From an uncultured Flavobacteriaceae bacterium (lineage in GTDB: Bacteria > Bacteroidota > Bacteroidia > Flavobacteriales > Flavobacteriaceae): a stretch of DNA of 64,000 bases. The DNA lies in NCBI GenBank assembly GCA_947502635.1, contig CANNAN010000001.1, positions 310,001 to 374,000 of the forward strand, written 5' to 3'. How positions within the stretch are numbered: the first letter of the stretch is position 1; every line of letters starts with the position of its first letter. Both the position numbers and the translations under genes were made by a program. The notes beneath the pieces were generated by a model. That model was given only the letters and a program-made list of their open reading frames with translations, was not told the DNA's origin and did not search any database. Below are positions 8,827 through 18,161 of this stretch, one piece after another.

Positions 8827-11800
8827 TTATTCTGTTATAGCATCAGATTTTTTATAGATTTCTTTTAATTCTGCTATGGTTTCTTCTGAAGGATCTTTCC
8901 ACATGTCTCTTTGAATCGCTTCTAACATACGTTCAGACATATCTTTCAAAGCCCAAGGGTTGTGTGCTTCTATGAAAGCTTTATTTTCATCATCAAACAA
9001 ATACTTTTCGGTAATTTGTTCATACATAAAATCTTCTATTAAGTTGGTGGTCGCATCATAAGCAAAAAGGTAATCCATGGTAGCTGCCATTTCAAAAGCT
9101 CCCTTATAACCATGTTCGCGCATCCCTTGCATCCATTTTGGATTGACAACTCTGGAGCGAAATACTTTTAATAACTCTTCTTTTAAAGATTTCACTTTCG
9201 GATTATCAGGGCGAGAATGATCTCCAAAATACATGTCTGGTTGCTCGCCTTTTATTTTATTTACAGCTGCTGTCATACCGCCTTGAAATTGATAATAATC
9301 ATCCGAATCTAAAATATCGTGTTCCCTATTATCTTGATTTTGCATGACCACTTCAATAGAAGATAATCGTTTTTTAAAGGTTTCATGAGCCGATTTTCCG
9401 CTATTATTTTTTCCAAAATAAGCATAACCACTCCAATTAATATAGGCTTGTGCTAAATCATCTGAGGTAGTCCAGTTTTTACCATCAATTAATCCTTGTA
9501 ATCCAGCGCCATAAGCACCAGGTTTCGATCCAAATACACGATACAAAGCTCTCTCATTGGCTTGTTTAGCATCCAATCCTCCTTCTTGCCATTGCTTTTT
9601 TTCTTCTGCTACGCGTTTTTTTATAGGATTCTGTTCATCAGTTTCGTTCAGTTCTGCAACTTTTTCAATAGCTGCATTAAATAATGAGATTAAATCTGGA
9701 AAAGCATCTCTGAAAAAACCAGAAATACGCAACATAACATCCACTCTAGGTCTTTTAAGCTCTAAAGTAGAAAGCACTTTAAAATCTTTTACTCTTCTGT
9801 TACTTCCTTGCCAAACAGGTTTTACACCAATTAAAGCTAAAGCTTGTGCGATATCATCACCACTGGTACGCATTGTTGAGGTGCCCCAAACAGATAGACC
9901 AATAGACGTTGGGTATTCGCCATTTTCTTGCAAATAACGATCAATAATATTTTGAGCACTTTTTTGTCCTAATTGATACGCCGTTTCAGAAGGAACGGTA
10001 CGGACATCAACAGAATAAAAGTTTCTTCCTGTAGGTAAAATATCTAAGCGTCCTCTTGTTGGAGCGCCAGAGCCTCCAGCAGGTATATATTGTCCGTTTA
10101 AACCTTTAATTAAATGCGTGATTTCATTACTTGTTTTATTTAAAACAGGTAAGGTGTGTTGTTGTATATATGTTACTATTTGTTGTGTATGTTTACCTAT
10201 GTTTTTAATGCTGTTTCCTTGCAATAATTGACTAACAATATTTTTTGCTTTGTTTTCTAATAACTCTACAGCTTGTCCATAAGTTCTACAATGAATACCA
10301 AAAATCTCTTTTTTAAATATATCAGAATATACAATATTTAAAGGATCAAAATTCAGTTGTAAATCTTCCGCTAAACATTGTGTAATTCCTTTTAAATTTC
10401 CTTGTGGTAAACGATGTAAGGCAACGATTAAATCGACTAATTTTTCTTGTCTGGGTAATTTTCCTAAAATATGCAAGCCACCTCTAATTTGAGACTCTTT
10501 TAGTTCGCATAAATAGCCGTCAATGACTTCTAATAAAGCATCAATATCTTTTCCATCTTGATTTAAATCGGTTTTAAGGTGGGTTTCATTTACAAGGTTT
10601 TCAATTTTGGTTTTAATGAGTGTCGCTCTTCTTTTATCTACTAAAGCAGACTCGTAAAATTCATCAATTAAAAGTTCTAGTTTTAGTAAATCACCATAAT
10701 TTTCAGCTCTGGTCATGGGAGGAATTAAATGATCTAATATAATAGCCTGATTTCTTCTTTTGGCTTGCGTTCCTTCTCCTGGATCATTAATAATAAAAGG
10801 ATAAAAATGAGGAATTGGCCCTAAAATTGCAGCAGGAAAACAGGTTTCTTCACTTAAAGCAACACTCTTTCCAGGTAGCCATTCTAAATTACCATGCTTA
10901 CCAATATGCACTAAAGCATCTGCTTTAAAATCGTGTTGTAACCAAATATAATAGGCTAAATAGGCTGGAGGAGGGGGTAAGTCTGGGGAATGATAACTGG
11001 CTTGTAAATCTAAATTGTAACCTCTACTTGGTTGAATGCTCACCAATATATTATTAGAAACAAATCCTGGTATTAAAAAATGTCCTTCTTGGTAATTGGG
11101 AGATTCATTAGGATTTCCCCATTGTGCTTCTATTGTATCGCGAAGCGTTTCTGATAATTGCTTATAATAATGATAAAAAATAGTTTCATCTAACTTAATG
11201 GCATGGCGTTCATTTAAGGTGTTTATAGTTTCTAAATCGTTGGTAACAGAATTTGTTAATTTATCTACAAGTTCATTGGTTGTTTTAGGATAATCAGCAG
11301 CTAAGGCATAATCCTCATTGGCCAATTGTGCTAATATCTGTAAGGTACTTTGCGGCGTATCTAAACCAACACCATTTGCCAAGCGACTATTTTTATTCGG
11401 GTAGTTGGGTAAAACTAATGCGATTTTTTTTTCTGAATTTTTTTTCTGTTGAAGATTTACCCATGCTTTAGCCATTTGAGCAACAAATTCGCAACCTTCA
11501 ATATGTGGTACATAGGAAACAACTTCAGAGTCTGTTAAAGTATCTTTTTCTATGGATTCTTTAAATGAAATAACTTTTGAAATAATTTTGCCATCCACTT
11601 CAGGCAATGCAATATTCATGGCAATATCTGTAGGAGGCAACCCAAAATTTCCTTCTAACCAACTTTCATGATTGCAGCTTCCTATGATCGCCTGAATAAC
11701 AGGAACGTTAAATACATCGAATAAACTTTGCGAGGTATCATGAAACCCCTGTACGCTAAAACCTGTGGTATTAATAATAACTTGAGGTTTTTCTATGCGA

Positions 11801-12573
11801 CGCGTTTTTAGTAAAGCGAAAATTTGTTGTTGAATATCATGTTCCCGATATCCCGCAGCCATTAATGCAATCGCTGAAAGACCTTGCGCTTCTAATGCGT
11901 TAATAATACTATGAATAGGTGCTAAATTATCAGATAAATAATAGCTTCTATATCCAAAAATAATGACTTGTTTTTTTTCTTCTTTTTGTTTTAAGGTATT
12001 GCAAATTCCTTCTTCAGGGTGGTAAAGAAATAAATCGGGAATGGTTTTAATAGCATTAGGGACTGTTTTTAAATCAGAAATTCTATTGCTAATTAATTGC
12101 AAAGCAGCTTGGCAATTTTCAATACCACCAGATTGAATGTATTTCCAAATAAGATCTACATCTTTTAATGGCATATTAGAAGATTGCATTAATTCTAAAT
12201 CTGGTTTGTTATCGCCAGGTAAAAAGACCAATTGAATGTTATTTTCTTCACAACATTCAGTTATAGCTTCACAGAGATAATTGTAATATGCTTTTCCTCC
12301 CAAAAGTTTAAGAACAACAATTTTAGCAGAAGAAATCACCTCATCTACATAGGTGTCTATGGTTAGTTCTTGTTTGAAGTAGCTAAGATTAGCAAACCTA
12401 AAAGAAGGTGCATTGCCTACAGAATTATGTATTAATTTGTAGGCGTTGTTCATCATAAATAAATCGGAATCTGCCGAAGATAAAAAAACAATATCTCCAG
12501 GAGATTGATCGATGTAAAAGACCCCTTCATCGTTAGGATTCCAGCCGCCTGGTATGGTAGAAATTAAATGCAC
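8827..12573 (-). CDS. cobN: Cobaltochelatase large subunit CobN
   Basis: At 1248 residues this is the usual length for CobN, the metal-binding subunit that inserts cobalt into hydrogenobyrinic acid a,c-diamide in the late-insertion pathway. Diagnostic stretches include VHIGKHGNLEWLPGK (about residues 550-565), INDPGEGTQAKRR (near 595) and the C-terminal GMREHGYKGAFEMAATMDYLF. CobN-type chelatases need an AAA+/VWA partner, supplied here by the ChlI-ChlD fusion at 15805-17448, and a CobW protein is immediately upstream (54 bp). It is the last gene of the riboswitch-led operon. The related ChlH/BchH magnesium chelatase subunit is the main alternative, but no chlorophyll genes are present. Confidence 0.95.
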   Translation of the reverse strand: MHLISTIPGGWNPNDEGVFYIDQSPGDIVFLSSADSDLFMMNNAYKLIHNSVGNAPSFRFANLSYFKQELTIDTYVDEVISSAKIVVLKLLGGKAYYNYLCEAITECCEENNIQLVFLPGDNKPDLELMQSSNMPLKDVDLIWKYIQSGGIENCQAALQLISNRISDLKTVPNAIKTIPDLFLYHPEEGICNTLKQKEEKKQVIIFGYRSYYLSDNLAPIHSIINALEAQGLSAIALMAAGYREHDIQQQIFALLKTRRIEKPQVIINTTGFSVQGFHDTSQSLFDVFNVPVIQAIIGSCNHESWLEGNFGLPPTDIAMNIALPEVDGKIISKVISFKESIEKDTLTDSEVVSYVPHIEGCEFVAQMAKAWVNLQQKKNSEKKIALVLPNYPNKNSRLANGVGLDTPQSTLQILAQLANEDYALAADYPKTTNELVDKLTNSVTNDLETINTLNERHAIKLDETIFYHYYKQLSETLRDTIEAQWGNPNESPNYQEGHFLIPGFVSNNILVSIQPSRGYNLDLQASYHSPDLPPPPAYLAYYIWLQHDFKADALVHIGKHGNLEWLPGKSVALSEETCFPAAILGPIPHFYPFIINDPGEGTQAKRRNQAIILDHLIPPMTRAENYGDLLKLELLIDEFYESALVDKRRATLIKTKIENLVNETHLKTDLNQDGKDIDALLEVIDGYLCELKESQIRGGLHILGKLPRQEKLVDLIVALHRLPQGNLKGITQCLAEDLQLNFDPLNIVYSDIFKKEIFGIHCRTYGQAVELLENKAKNIVSQLLQGNSIKNIGKHTQQIVTYIQQHTLPVLNKTSNEITHLIKGLNGQYIPAGGSGAPTRGRLDILPTGRNFYSVDVRTVPSETAYQLGQKSAQNIIDRYLQENGEYPTSIGLSVWGTSTMRTSGDDIAQALALIGVKPVWQGSNRRVKDFKVLSTLELKRPRVDVMLRISGFFRDAFPDLISLFNAAIEKVAELNETDEQNPIKKRVAEEKKQWQEGGLDAKQANERALYRVFGSKPGAYGAGLQGLIDGKNWTTSDDLAQAYINWSGYAYFGKNNSGKSAHETFKKRLSSIEVVMQNQDNREHDILDSDDYYQFQGGMTAAVNKIKGEQPDMYFGDHSRPDNPKVKSLKEELLKVFRSRVVNPKWMQGMREHGYKGAFEMAATMDYLFAYDATTNLIEDFMYEQITEKYLFDDENKAFIEAHNPWALKDMSERMLEAIQRDMWKDPSEETIAELKEIYKKSDAITE

Positions 12574-12627
12574 GTTTTCTTTTTTATGGAAGCATTATAA
12601 ATACCTAAATTCACAATTCTTAATTAA

Positions 12628-13638
12628 CTATTTTAAGCTTTCTATTCCTTTACCAATAACAACCAGTTTTGTTTTACGGGTTTCATTTTCTTCCCATGGT
12701 CTTTCAAAATAATAATCGAAACGAGCCCCTACGCCTTGTAAAACCATACGCATGGGTTTGTTAGGGATGTTAACAAATCCTTTTATGCGATAAATTTCAT
12801 GGTTTTGTACTAATCCTTTTAAATCTTCAACTAAAACCTTAATATCTTCTGTTTCTGGATATTCTAGTAAAGTATTTTGAATATCATCATTGTGATGGTG
12901 GTGATGTCCATGTTTATGATGTGCTTCATGAATGGAATGACGGTTATCTACATCATTTTCCGCGGAAGCTTCCACACCTAGTAATAAGGCATTATCCAAC
13001 TCGCCGTTTACAACAGGAATAATTTTAGTATTTGGTCTTGCTTTGTCGGTTATGATTTGATTTATTTCTTGAAATGTCTCATCATCAACTAAATCTCTTT
13101 TACTTACTAAAACTAAATCAGCACAAGTCAATTGGTCTAAAAATAGTTCTTCTATCGGCGTTTCATGATCTAACGAATCATCTGCTAAACGTTGTGCCTG
13201 CACGCGTGCTCTATCACAAATTTCTCCAGTAGCGATTCCCACAGCATCTACGACTGTAATAACAGAATCTATAGTAATATGAGGCTTTAAATCGGGCCAG
13301 TTTACGGCTTTTACCAATGGTTTAGGCATCGACAAGCCTGATGTTTCTATGACAATATGATCTATTTGATCTTTACGCTCTAGTAATTGTAGCATAGAAG
13401 GTAAAAACTCTTCTTGTACAGTACAGCAAATACAGCCATTTGGCAATTGGATTAAATTACAGTCATCATCGCCACACCCTGTAGAACCTATAAGCTGGCC
13501 ATCTACATCTACTTCTCCAAATTCATTCACTAAAACAGCGATACGCTTTCCATTGGCATTTTTTAACATATTGTGAACCAAGGTCGTTTTTCCTACGCCT
13601 AAAAAACCTGTAACTATAGTAATTGGTATTTTATTCAT
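12628..13638 (-). CDS. cobW: CobW-family GTPase metallochaperone
   Basis: This 336-residue G3E GTPase has the P-loop GFLGVGKTT (11-19), the metal-binding C-x-CC motif GCICC (Cys69, Cys71, Cys72), the VSKRDLVD guanine-recognition segment (178-185) and a histidine-rich loop (about 234-249) typical of metal carriers. Its C-terminal CobW_C domain ends with FDYYFERPWEENE. CobW proteins are thought to deliver or help load cobalt for CobN-type chelation. The position between the adenosyltransferase and cobN fits that role. The start is a clear ATG, and 11 bp separate it from the upstream gene. Confidence 0.94.
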   Translation of the reverse strand: MNKIPITIVTGFLGVGKTTLVHNMLKNANGKRIAVLVNEFGEVDVDGQLIGSTGCGDDDCNLIQLPNGCICCTVQEEFLPSMLQLLERKDQIDHIVIETSGLSMPKPLVKAVNWPDLKPHITIDSVITVVDAVGIATGEICDRARVQAQRLADDSLDHETPIEELFLDQLTCADLVLVSKRDLVDDETFQEINQIITDKARPNTKIIPVVNGELDNALLLGVEASAENDVDNRHSIHEAHHKHGHHHHHNDDIQNTLLEYPETEDIKVLVEDLKGLVQNHEIYRIKGFVNIPNKPMRMVLQGVGARFDYYFERPWEENETRKTKLVVIGKGIESLK

Positions 13639-13649
13639 TATAACAGTTT

Positions 13650-14237
13650 TTATGAGTTTGTTTTTTTCTTTCTCTTATATAAAAATAAATTCCACTTTTC
13701 TTCGGCAACGCCGTGTTTGTCCATTTCTGCTCTGGCCATTGTAAAAAACAAATCTGAGAGCCTATTTATGTAGCTAGAAATGTAATCGTGAACACATTCT
13801 GGATCTTCTTGCATTAAAGTAACCAACTGCCTTTCTCCTCTTCTTATTTGAGTTCTGCAAACGTGGCAAAGTGCAGATATTTCGTTTCCTCCAGGCAATA
13901 AAAAATAGTCTGAAGGTGAGCTAATGCCGTCCTCTAATTCGTCTAACCAATTTTCACAAAACTCAGCACCATCTTCGGGTTTCGGATTCGGGTTTTCTTT
14001 CTTAGAATCTGATGGGCGCGCCAGATGTGACATCATATTCATCATATCTTTTTGGATACGATGTAAATTGACTTGCCATTCGTGATCGTTTCCTAATTTG
14101 CTTCTCATCAATCCTATGGTAGAATTGACTTCATCAAGCGTTCCTATACATTCAATTCGTGGTGAGTTTTTAGATTCTCTTTTGCCTCCAAAAACACCTG
14201 TTGTACCTTTATCTCCTTTGCGGGTATAAATTTTCAT
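13650..14237 (-). CDS. PduO-type ATP:cob(I)alamin adenosyltransferase
   Basis: This 195-residue protein has the PduO-type ATP-binding N-terminus TRKGDKGTTG (residues 4-13), the conserved IECIGTLDEVNSTIG (about 28-42) and the helical RRGERQLVTL and YINRLSDLFFTMAR segments. It transfers the 5'-deoxyadenosyl group of ATP to cob(I)alamin or to a corrinoid intermediate. Its ATG overlaps the stop of cbiA by 4 bp, so translation is coupled. The enzyme is functionally, but not structurally, equivalent to CobA/BtuR of enterobacteria, so no symbol is assigned. Confidence 0.95.
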   Translation of the reverse strand: MKIYTRKGDKGTTGVFGGKRESKNSPRIECIGTLDEVNSTIGLMRSKLGNDHEWQVNLHRIQKDMMNMMSHLARPSDSKKENPNPKPEDGAEFCENWLDELEDGISSPSDYFLLPGGNEISALCHVCRTQIRRGERQLVTLMQEDPECVHDYISSYINRLSDLFFTMARAEMDKHGVAEEKWNLFLYKRKKKTNS

Positions 14238-15550
14238 AAGTTGTGGTTTATTTCGTTTATCAATTGTGAAAGTCGTTCTGTAGTACCAAAATAATGGTGT
14301 ACGTAAGACCCCATCACATGCTGTTTTTTATAAATTTTTGTGGTTGTTTTACCGCCTCTGGCATTCATGATATTCGACTGAATACTAGTTTCGTTATCGT
14401 TTATTAAGCTAGAGTAATGAAACTCATGTCCTTTAAAAAAAAGCTTATTAATTTCAGATGTACGATACCCTAAATGTAATTTCGGATTAGCAATTGTTGA
14501 TTCAAAATTGAAATAATTCACCATGTTGTAGGTTTCATTGTTTTCAGATAGAATCGATTTTCCCAAATACATCATTCCGCCACATTCTGCGTATATTTTG
14601 CCGTTATTTTGAGCATACTTTTTAATAGCTAAAAGCATTTCTTTATTACTAGACAATTCTTTTAAATAAAGTTCAGGGTAACCTCCTGGGAAATAAATGA
14701 AATCGCTATCAGGAATGTCTTTATCATGTATCGGACTAAAAAACTGTACATCTCCTAATAGCTCCATCGCGGCAATGTTTTGAGGATAAATAAAATTAAA
14801 AGCTTCGTCTTTAGCTACTGCAAATTTGATTTTGCTTTTTGACTTCGTTTCTTTTGTTGAATTTGGTACGGATTCTATGTCTTTTGAAGCTTCTAAAATT
14901 CCTTTCCAGTTTACTGTTTCTTCTAGTTTATTTGCAATTTGATCAATTGTGGCATCAAATTTTTTAATGTCTTCGATATTTAATCCTAAATGTCTTGAAG
15001 GTATAGCGATGTCTTTTATATTTTGAAGGTAACCAAACGACTTGACACCAATATCATCACAAGCTTCTTTTAAAAAAGTATAATGATTTGCAGAGCCTAC
15101 GCGATTAAAAATGACGCCCATGATGTTAAGGTCTTTATCAAAATTCACAAAACCTTGAATAAGTGGCGCGACAGAGTAGGCAACTGCTTTCGCATCAATG
15201 ACCATTAGCACGGGGGTCTGGAGTTTTTTTGCTAATTCTGCTGTACTCCCTTTATCTTTTTTTGCGCCATCAAACAAGCCCATAACACCTTCTATGCAAT
15301 TCACTTGTGCGTTTCTACCATAAAAATTCAAACTTGTACGGATGTCTTCTTGAGTCATCATATACAAATCGAGATTGACACCTGTTTTATCACAAGCTAA
15401 CTGATGAAACTTAGGATCTATATAATCAGGTCCTACTTTAAAAGGTTGAGGTACTATGTTTTTTTGCTTAAACAAACGTAGTAAACCTAAAGTGATGGTG
15501 GTTTTCCCCGCATTACTATTTGGTGCTGCTATGATAAATTGTTTTGTCAT
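14234..15550 (-). CDS. cbiA: Cobyrinate a,c-diamide synthase
   Basis: This 438-residue protein has a dethiobiotin-synthase-like ATP domain with P-loop APNSNAGKTT (9-18) and a class I glutamine amidotransferase domain with nucleophile Cys323 (YAECGGMMYLG) and a C-terminal His418 (GSYVHHYFG). It amidates the a and c side chains of (cobalt-)corrin using glutamine and ATP. It starts 254 bp downstream of the ChlI-ChlD gene, the only large gap inside the main cobalamin operon; that gap holds a palindromic repeat. CbiA and CobB are the same family; cbiA is used because CbiD and CbiG accompany it. Confidence 0.95.
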   Translation of the reverse strand: MTKQFIIAAPNSNAGKTTITLGLLRLFKQKNIVPQPFKVGPDYIDPKFHQLACDKTGVNLDLYMMTQEDIRTSLNFYGRNAQVNCIEGVMGLFDGAKKDKGSTAELAKKLQTPVLMVIDAKAVAYSVAPLIQGFVNFDKDLNIMGVIFNRVGSANHYTFLKEACDDIGVKSFGYLQNIKDIAIPSRHLGLNIEDIKKFDATIDQIANKLEETVNWKGILEASKDIESVPNSTKETKSKSKIKFAVAKDEAFNFIYPQNIAAMELLGDVQFFSPIHDKDIPDSDFIYFPGGYPELYLKELSSNKEMLLAIKKYAQNNGKIYAECGGMMYLGKSILSENNETYNMVNYFNFESTIANPKLHLGYRTSEINKLFFKGHEFHYSSLINDNETSIQSNIMNARGGKTTTKIYKKQHVMGSYVHHYFGTTERLSQLINEINHNL

Positions 15551-15599
15551 TTTTTTAAGTGGGTTGGAATTTCTGAAACCATAAAATTTACTTTAGTTG

Positions 15600-15735
15600 T
15601 TGTTTGAAGCTATGAGCGAAACTTACGAGAAGCCTGCCTGCCGACAGGCAGGGAATCTCATCTTTATGAGATGCCTCAAGTTTATCTGTAGCGTAGTCGA
15701 AAGGCTCATGCTTCGCTTTGCCGACATGACAAAAC
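15600..15735. repeat. Intergenic palindromic repeat element
   Basis: This segment carries two hairpins. CCTGCCTG (15633-15640) pairs with CAGGCAGG (15645-15652) around CCGA, and ATCTCAT pairs with ATGAGAT at about 15655-15672. A GTAGTCGAAAGGCTCATGC stretch and GACATGAC follow. Elements with this organisation are, as I recall, dispersed between genes in Flavobacteriaceae genomes. Its position inside the operon could alter readthrough or mRNA stability. Confidence 0.6.
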
Positions 15736-15804
15736 ATTATGTTTCTATTAAAGTTTATATTGAACTCACATTTATAGTAAGTTAATAAATGGTCCTGTCG
15801 TATT

Positions 15805-17448
15805 TTATGATTCATTTCCTGTAATTAAAACTTCGTATTCTGCATGGATTCGTTTGGCAAGGTCTTGAGCGACCCCAATTTTCACGATGCCTTTTTCTGC
15901 ATCCACAATTTGAGTCTTATGTATGCCTTTACAATACGTTTGAAAAGCGAGTGTGACATCTTCCAAATGACTCTCTTCATTTAATTTTCCATCGGTAATA
16001 ACATGAAGAAAATGATGACATTCCATATCTGAGCATAGCCCTTTTATTTGCTTGAAACCAGCAATTAAATTGGTTTTTCCTCCTGTTTTTATTTCTGCCA
16101 ATGTTGTTTCAACAGTACTTAAAACAGTGGTGTTTCTTAAAATAATTTGAGCATCTCCATTAAATAGGGAAACCATAGAAAATTGAGTATTTTGTGTTTT
16201 AGTTTCTTTAGCAATTTTATTTACAGCGCCTTTGGCGTAGGCTATAATTTGGTTTTTAAGCATCGATCCACTAGAGTCTATTAAAAAAATATGATGCTGT
16301 TTTAAAACAGTACTTTTTCGTTTGGTTTTTAACTCAAATTTATCGGTAGCTAGATATTGACTTACTGTTTTTTTTGTGTCTAATGCTGTAAGATCCCCAT
16401 CTAAACTTTGGATTGAGTAAGCACCATTTTGAATGGTATTGGCTTTTATTTCCTTTGGTTTCTGAAATTTATTTTCAGGCATCAAAATAGTTACTTTTTC
16501 TTCTTTTGAAGTATTTGTTTCTGGGTCTGGTTTTTGTGATTGATTATTTTGCTCTTGTGGTTGATTTTGCTGATCTGGAGTATTCAATCTTCTGTGATTT
16601 AGCACAAAATCTGCAATCCTATCAACCTCCTTTGTGGTAACTTCTGCTATGTTTTTATAAGCAGCATAGGCTCTCGCAGTTTTTATCAATAAAATATCAG
16701 CTCGTAAACCTTCAACTTGATGTAGAATGGCTAATTCGCTACAGTATTCAATAATATAATCATCTATTTTTATAGATAATAATTTGCTTTTAGCGGTTTT
16801 AATTTGTGTGGCTATACTTTTGTCTTGACTTTTGTAATTGATTATGAATTGTGAAGGATCATCATCAAAAGCTAAACGTTGTTTTATGATTTTTTGACGC
16901 ACTTTAGCATCTTTTGGAGTTGTAATAGTGACACTTAATCCAAAACGATCTTTTAGTTGCGGTCTTAAACTTCCTTCTTCAGGATTCATAGAACCTATCA
17001 AACAAAATTGGCTTTTAAAATAACGAGAAACGCCTTCTCTTTCTAAATAATAGTTACCAGAAGCTGCGGCATCTAACAAAATATCGGTAAGGTAATCTTG
17101 TAATAAATTAACTTCGTCTACATACAAAACACCTTGATGTGCTTGTGCCATTAATCCAAGATTAACCACTTCTTTTTTTGCATTAATCAATTGTTCTAAG
17201 TCGATGCTTCCAATAAGTCGATCTTCAGAGACACCAATAGGTAAATTAACAAAGGGGTATTCTTTTTCTTCTCCCATTAGATTTGTTAAAGATCTAATTA
17301 AAGTGGTTTTTCCTGTACCTTTATCTCCAATGGCTAATACGCCTCCAATTAATGGATCGACCAAATTTAAAATAAGCGCTAACTTAAAATGGTCTTGACC
17401 AACAATGGCCGAAAATGGAAAGCTCATTTGATTTTTATCTTGTCTCAT
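15805..17448 (-). CDS. ChlI-ChlD fusion: AAA+/von Willebrand chelatase motor subunit
   Basis: This 547-residue protein joins an AAA+ ATPase to a VWA domain. Walker A is GDKGTGKTT (41-49), Walker B is GVLYVDEVN (106-114), a low-complexity Gln/Asn/Pro-rich linker spans about 290-340, and the MIDAS motif is DSSGS (391-395). It corresponds to BchI plus BchD of magnesium chelatase and to CobS plus CobT of cobaltochelatase, and should power CobN. It overlaps the permease gene upstream by 4 bp. The fusion order (AAA+ then VWA) is that of ChlD-like proteins, but the AAA+ motifs are intact, so one chain may do both jobs. Confidence 0.93.
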   Translation of the reverse strand: MRQDKNQMSFPFSAIVGQDHFKLALILNLVDPLIGGVLAIGDKGTGKTTLIRSLTNLMGEEKEYPFVNLPIGVSEDRLIGSIDLEQLINAKKEVVNLGLMAQAHQGVLYVDEVNLLQDYLTDILLDAAASGNYYLEREGVSRYFKSQFCLIGSMNPEEGSLRPQLKDRFGLSVTITTPKDAKVRQKIIKQRLAFDDDPSQFIINYKSQDKSIATQIKTAKSKLLSIKIDDYIIEYCSELAILHQVEGLRADILLIKTARAYAAYKNIAEVTTKEVDRIADFVLNHRRLNTPDQQNQPQEQNNQSQKPDPETNTSKEEKVTILMPENKFQKPKEIKANTIQNGAYSIQSLDGDLTALDTKKTVSQYLATDKFELKTKRKSTVLKQHHIFLIDSSGSMLKNQIIAYAKGAVNKIAKETKTQNTQFSMVSLFNGDAQIILRNTTVLSTVETTLAEIKTGGKTNLIAGFKQIKGLCSDMECHHFLHVITDGKLNEESHLEDVTLAFQTYCKGIHKTQIVDAEKGIVKIGVAQDLAKRIHAEYEVLITGNES

Positions 17449-18161
17449 AATCCTGAAAGACTATTATATGTCCAAAAAATCCCTATAAAAATGGATGCAA
17501 GCCCTGCAAGGCCATTCATCCATTTAAAAATGGATAAATTCCGTTCTAAAAACCGACTCATTACTGCTATTAAAACATAGCTATAAACACCCATTGCTAT
17601 TATGATTCCTAAAGATTCTATAGCTAAAACTAATAGCGCTTCGTTTACTGTATTAGTACTCAATATTAAAGCAGAAGTTAATGCGCCTCCAGTTCCAGCC
17701 AAACCATGCATCATTCCAATCCAAAATGATTTATTCATTGGATTTACTGCTATTTCTTCTCCTTTAGTTCCGTGAAGATGTATGGGGTTAGAAATGTCAT
17801 GCTCGTGTGCTTCAATTTTTTTATGATCTTGTACCATCTCATTAATGGCATAATTTCTCTTAATTGCCGTAATCCCTAACCAGATCATAATAGGACCTAC
17901 AACGATTTCTGCCCAAAAAGAAATATCCTCAATGATTAAATTAGCCATACTTCTAAAAAGTAGTGCAACACCACCAAAAAGTAGAAGTGTTACCGAATGT
18001 CCGAATGCCCATTGAGAGGCTTTAAAAACGGTTTTAATGTTGACCTTTTTTTTATTGATCGCATTTTCAGTTGCCAATACAGAAACTGCTGTGACATGAT
18101 CGGGTTCAAAAGAATGTAAAATACCCGCCATTAGGGGTCTAATCAAAGAAGTTATTGTCAT
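17445..18161 (-). CDS. Ni/Co-type permease, probable cobalt transporter
   Basis: This 238-residue inner-membrane protein has about six hydrophobic segments and the metal signature H-x4-DH as HSFEPDH (His16 to His22) in the first membrane helix. That signature is shared by NiCoT and UreH/NicO-like transporters. A His/Asp/Glu-rich cytoplasmic loop (HKKIEAHEHDISNPIHLHG, about 112-130) could bind metal. The gene lies between cbiD and the chelatase motor with 4-bp overlaps on both sides, so cobalt uptake for corrin synthesis is the natural reading. Nickel selectivity or export cannot be excluded from sequence. Confidence 0.82.
   Translation of the reverse strand: MTITSLIRPLMAGILHSFEPDHVTAVSVLATENAINKKKVNIKTVFKASQWAFGHSVTLLLFGGVALLFRSMANLIIEDISFWAEIVVGPIMIWLGITAIKRNYAINEMVQDHKKIEAHEHDISNPIHLHGTKGEEIAVNPMNKSFWIGMMHGLAGTGGALTSALILSTNTVNEALLVLAIESLGIIIAMGVYSYVLIAVMSRFLERNLSIFKWMNGLAGLASIFIGIFWTYNSLSGL

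Noticed and set aside
15597-15785. Forward open frame in the gap between cbiA and the chelatase motor gene
   Set aside because: It lies inside the palindromic repeat element and its translation is repeat-derived.
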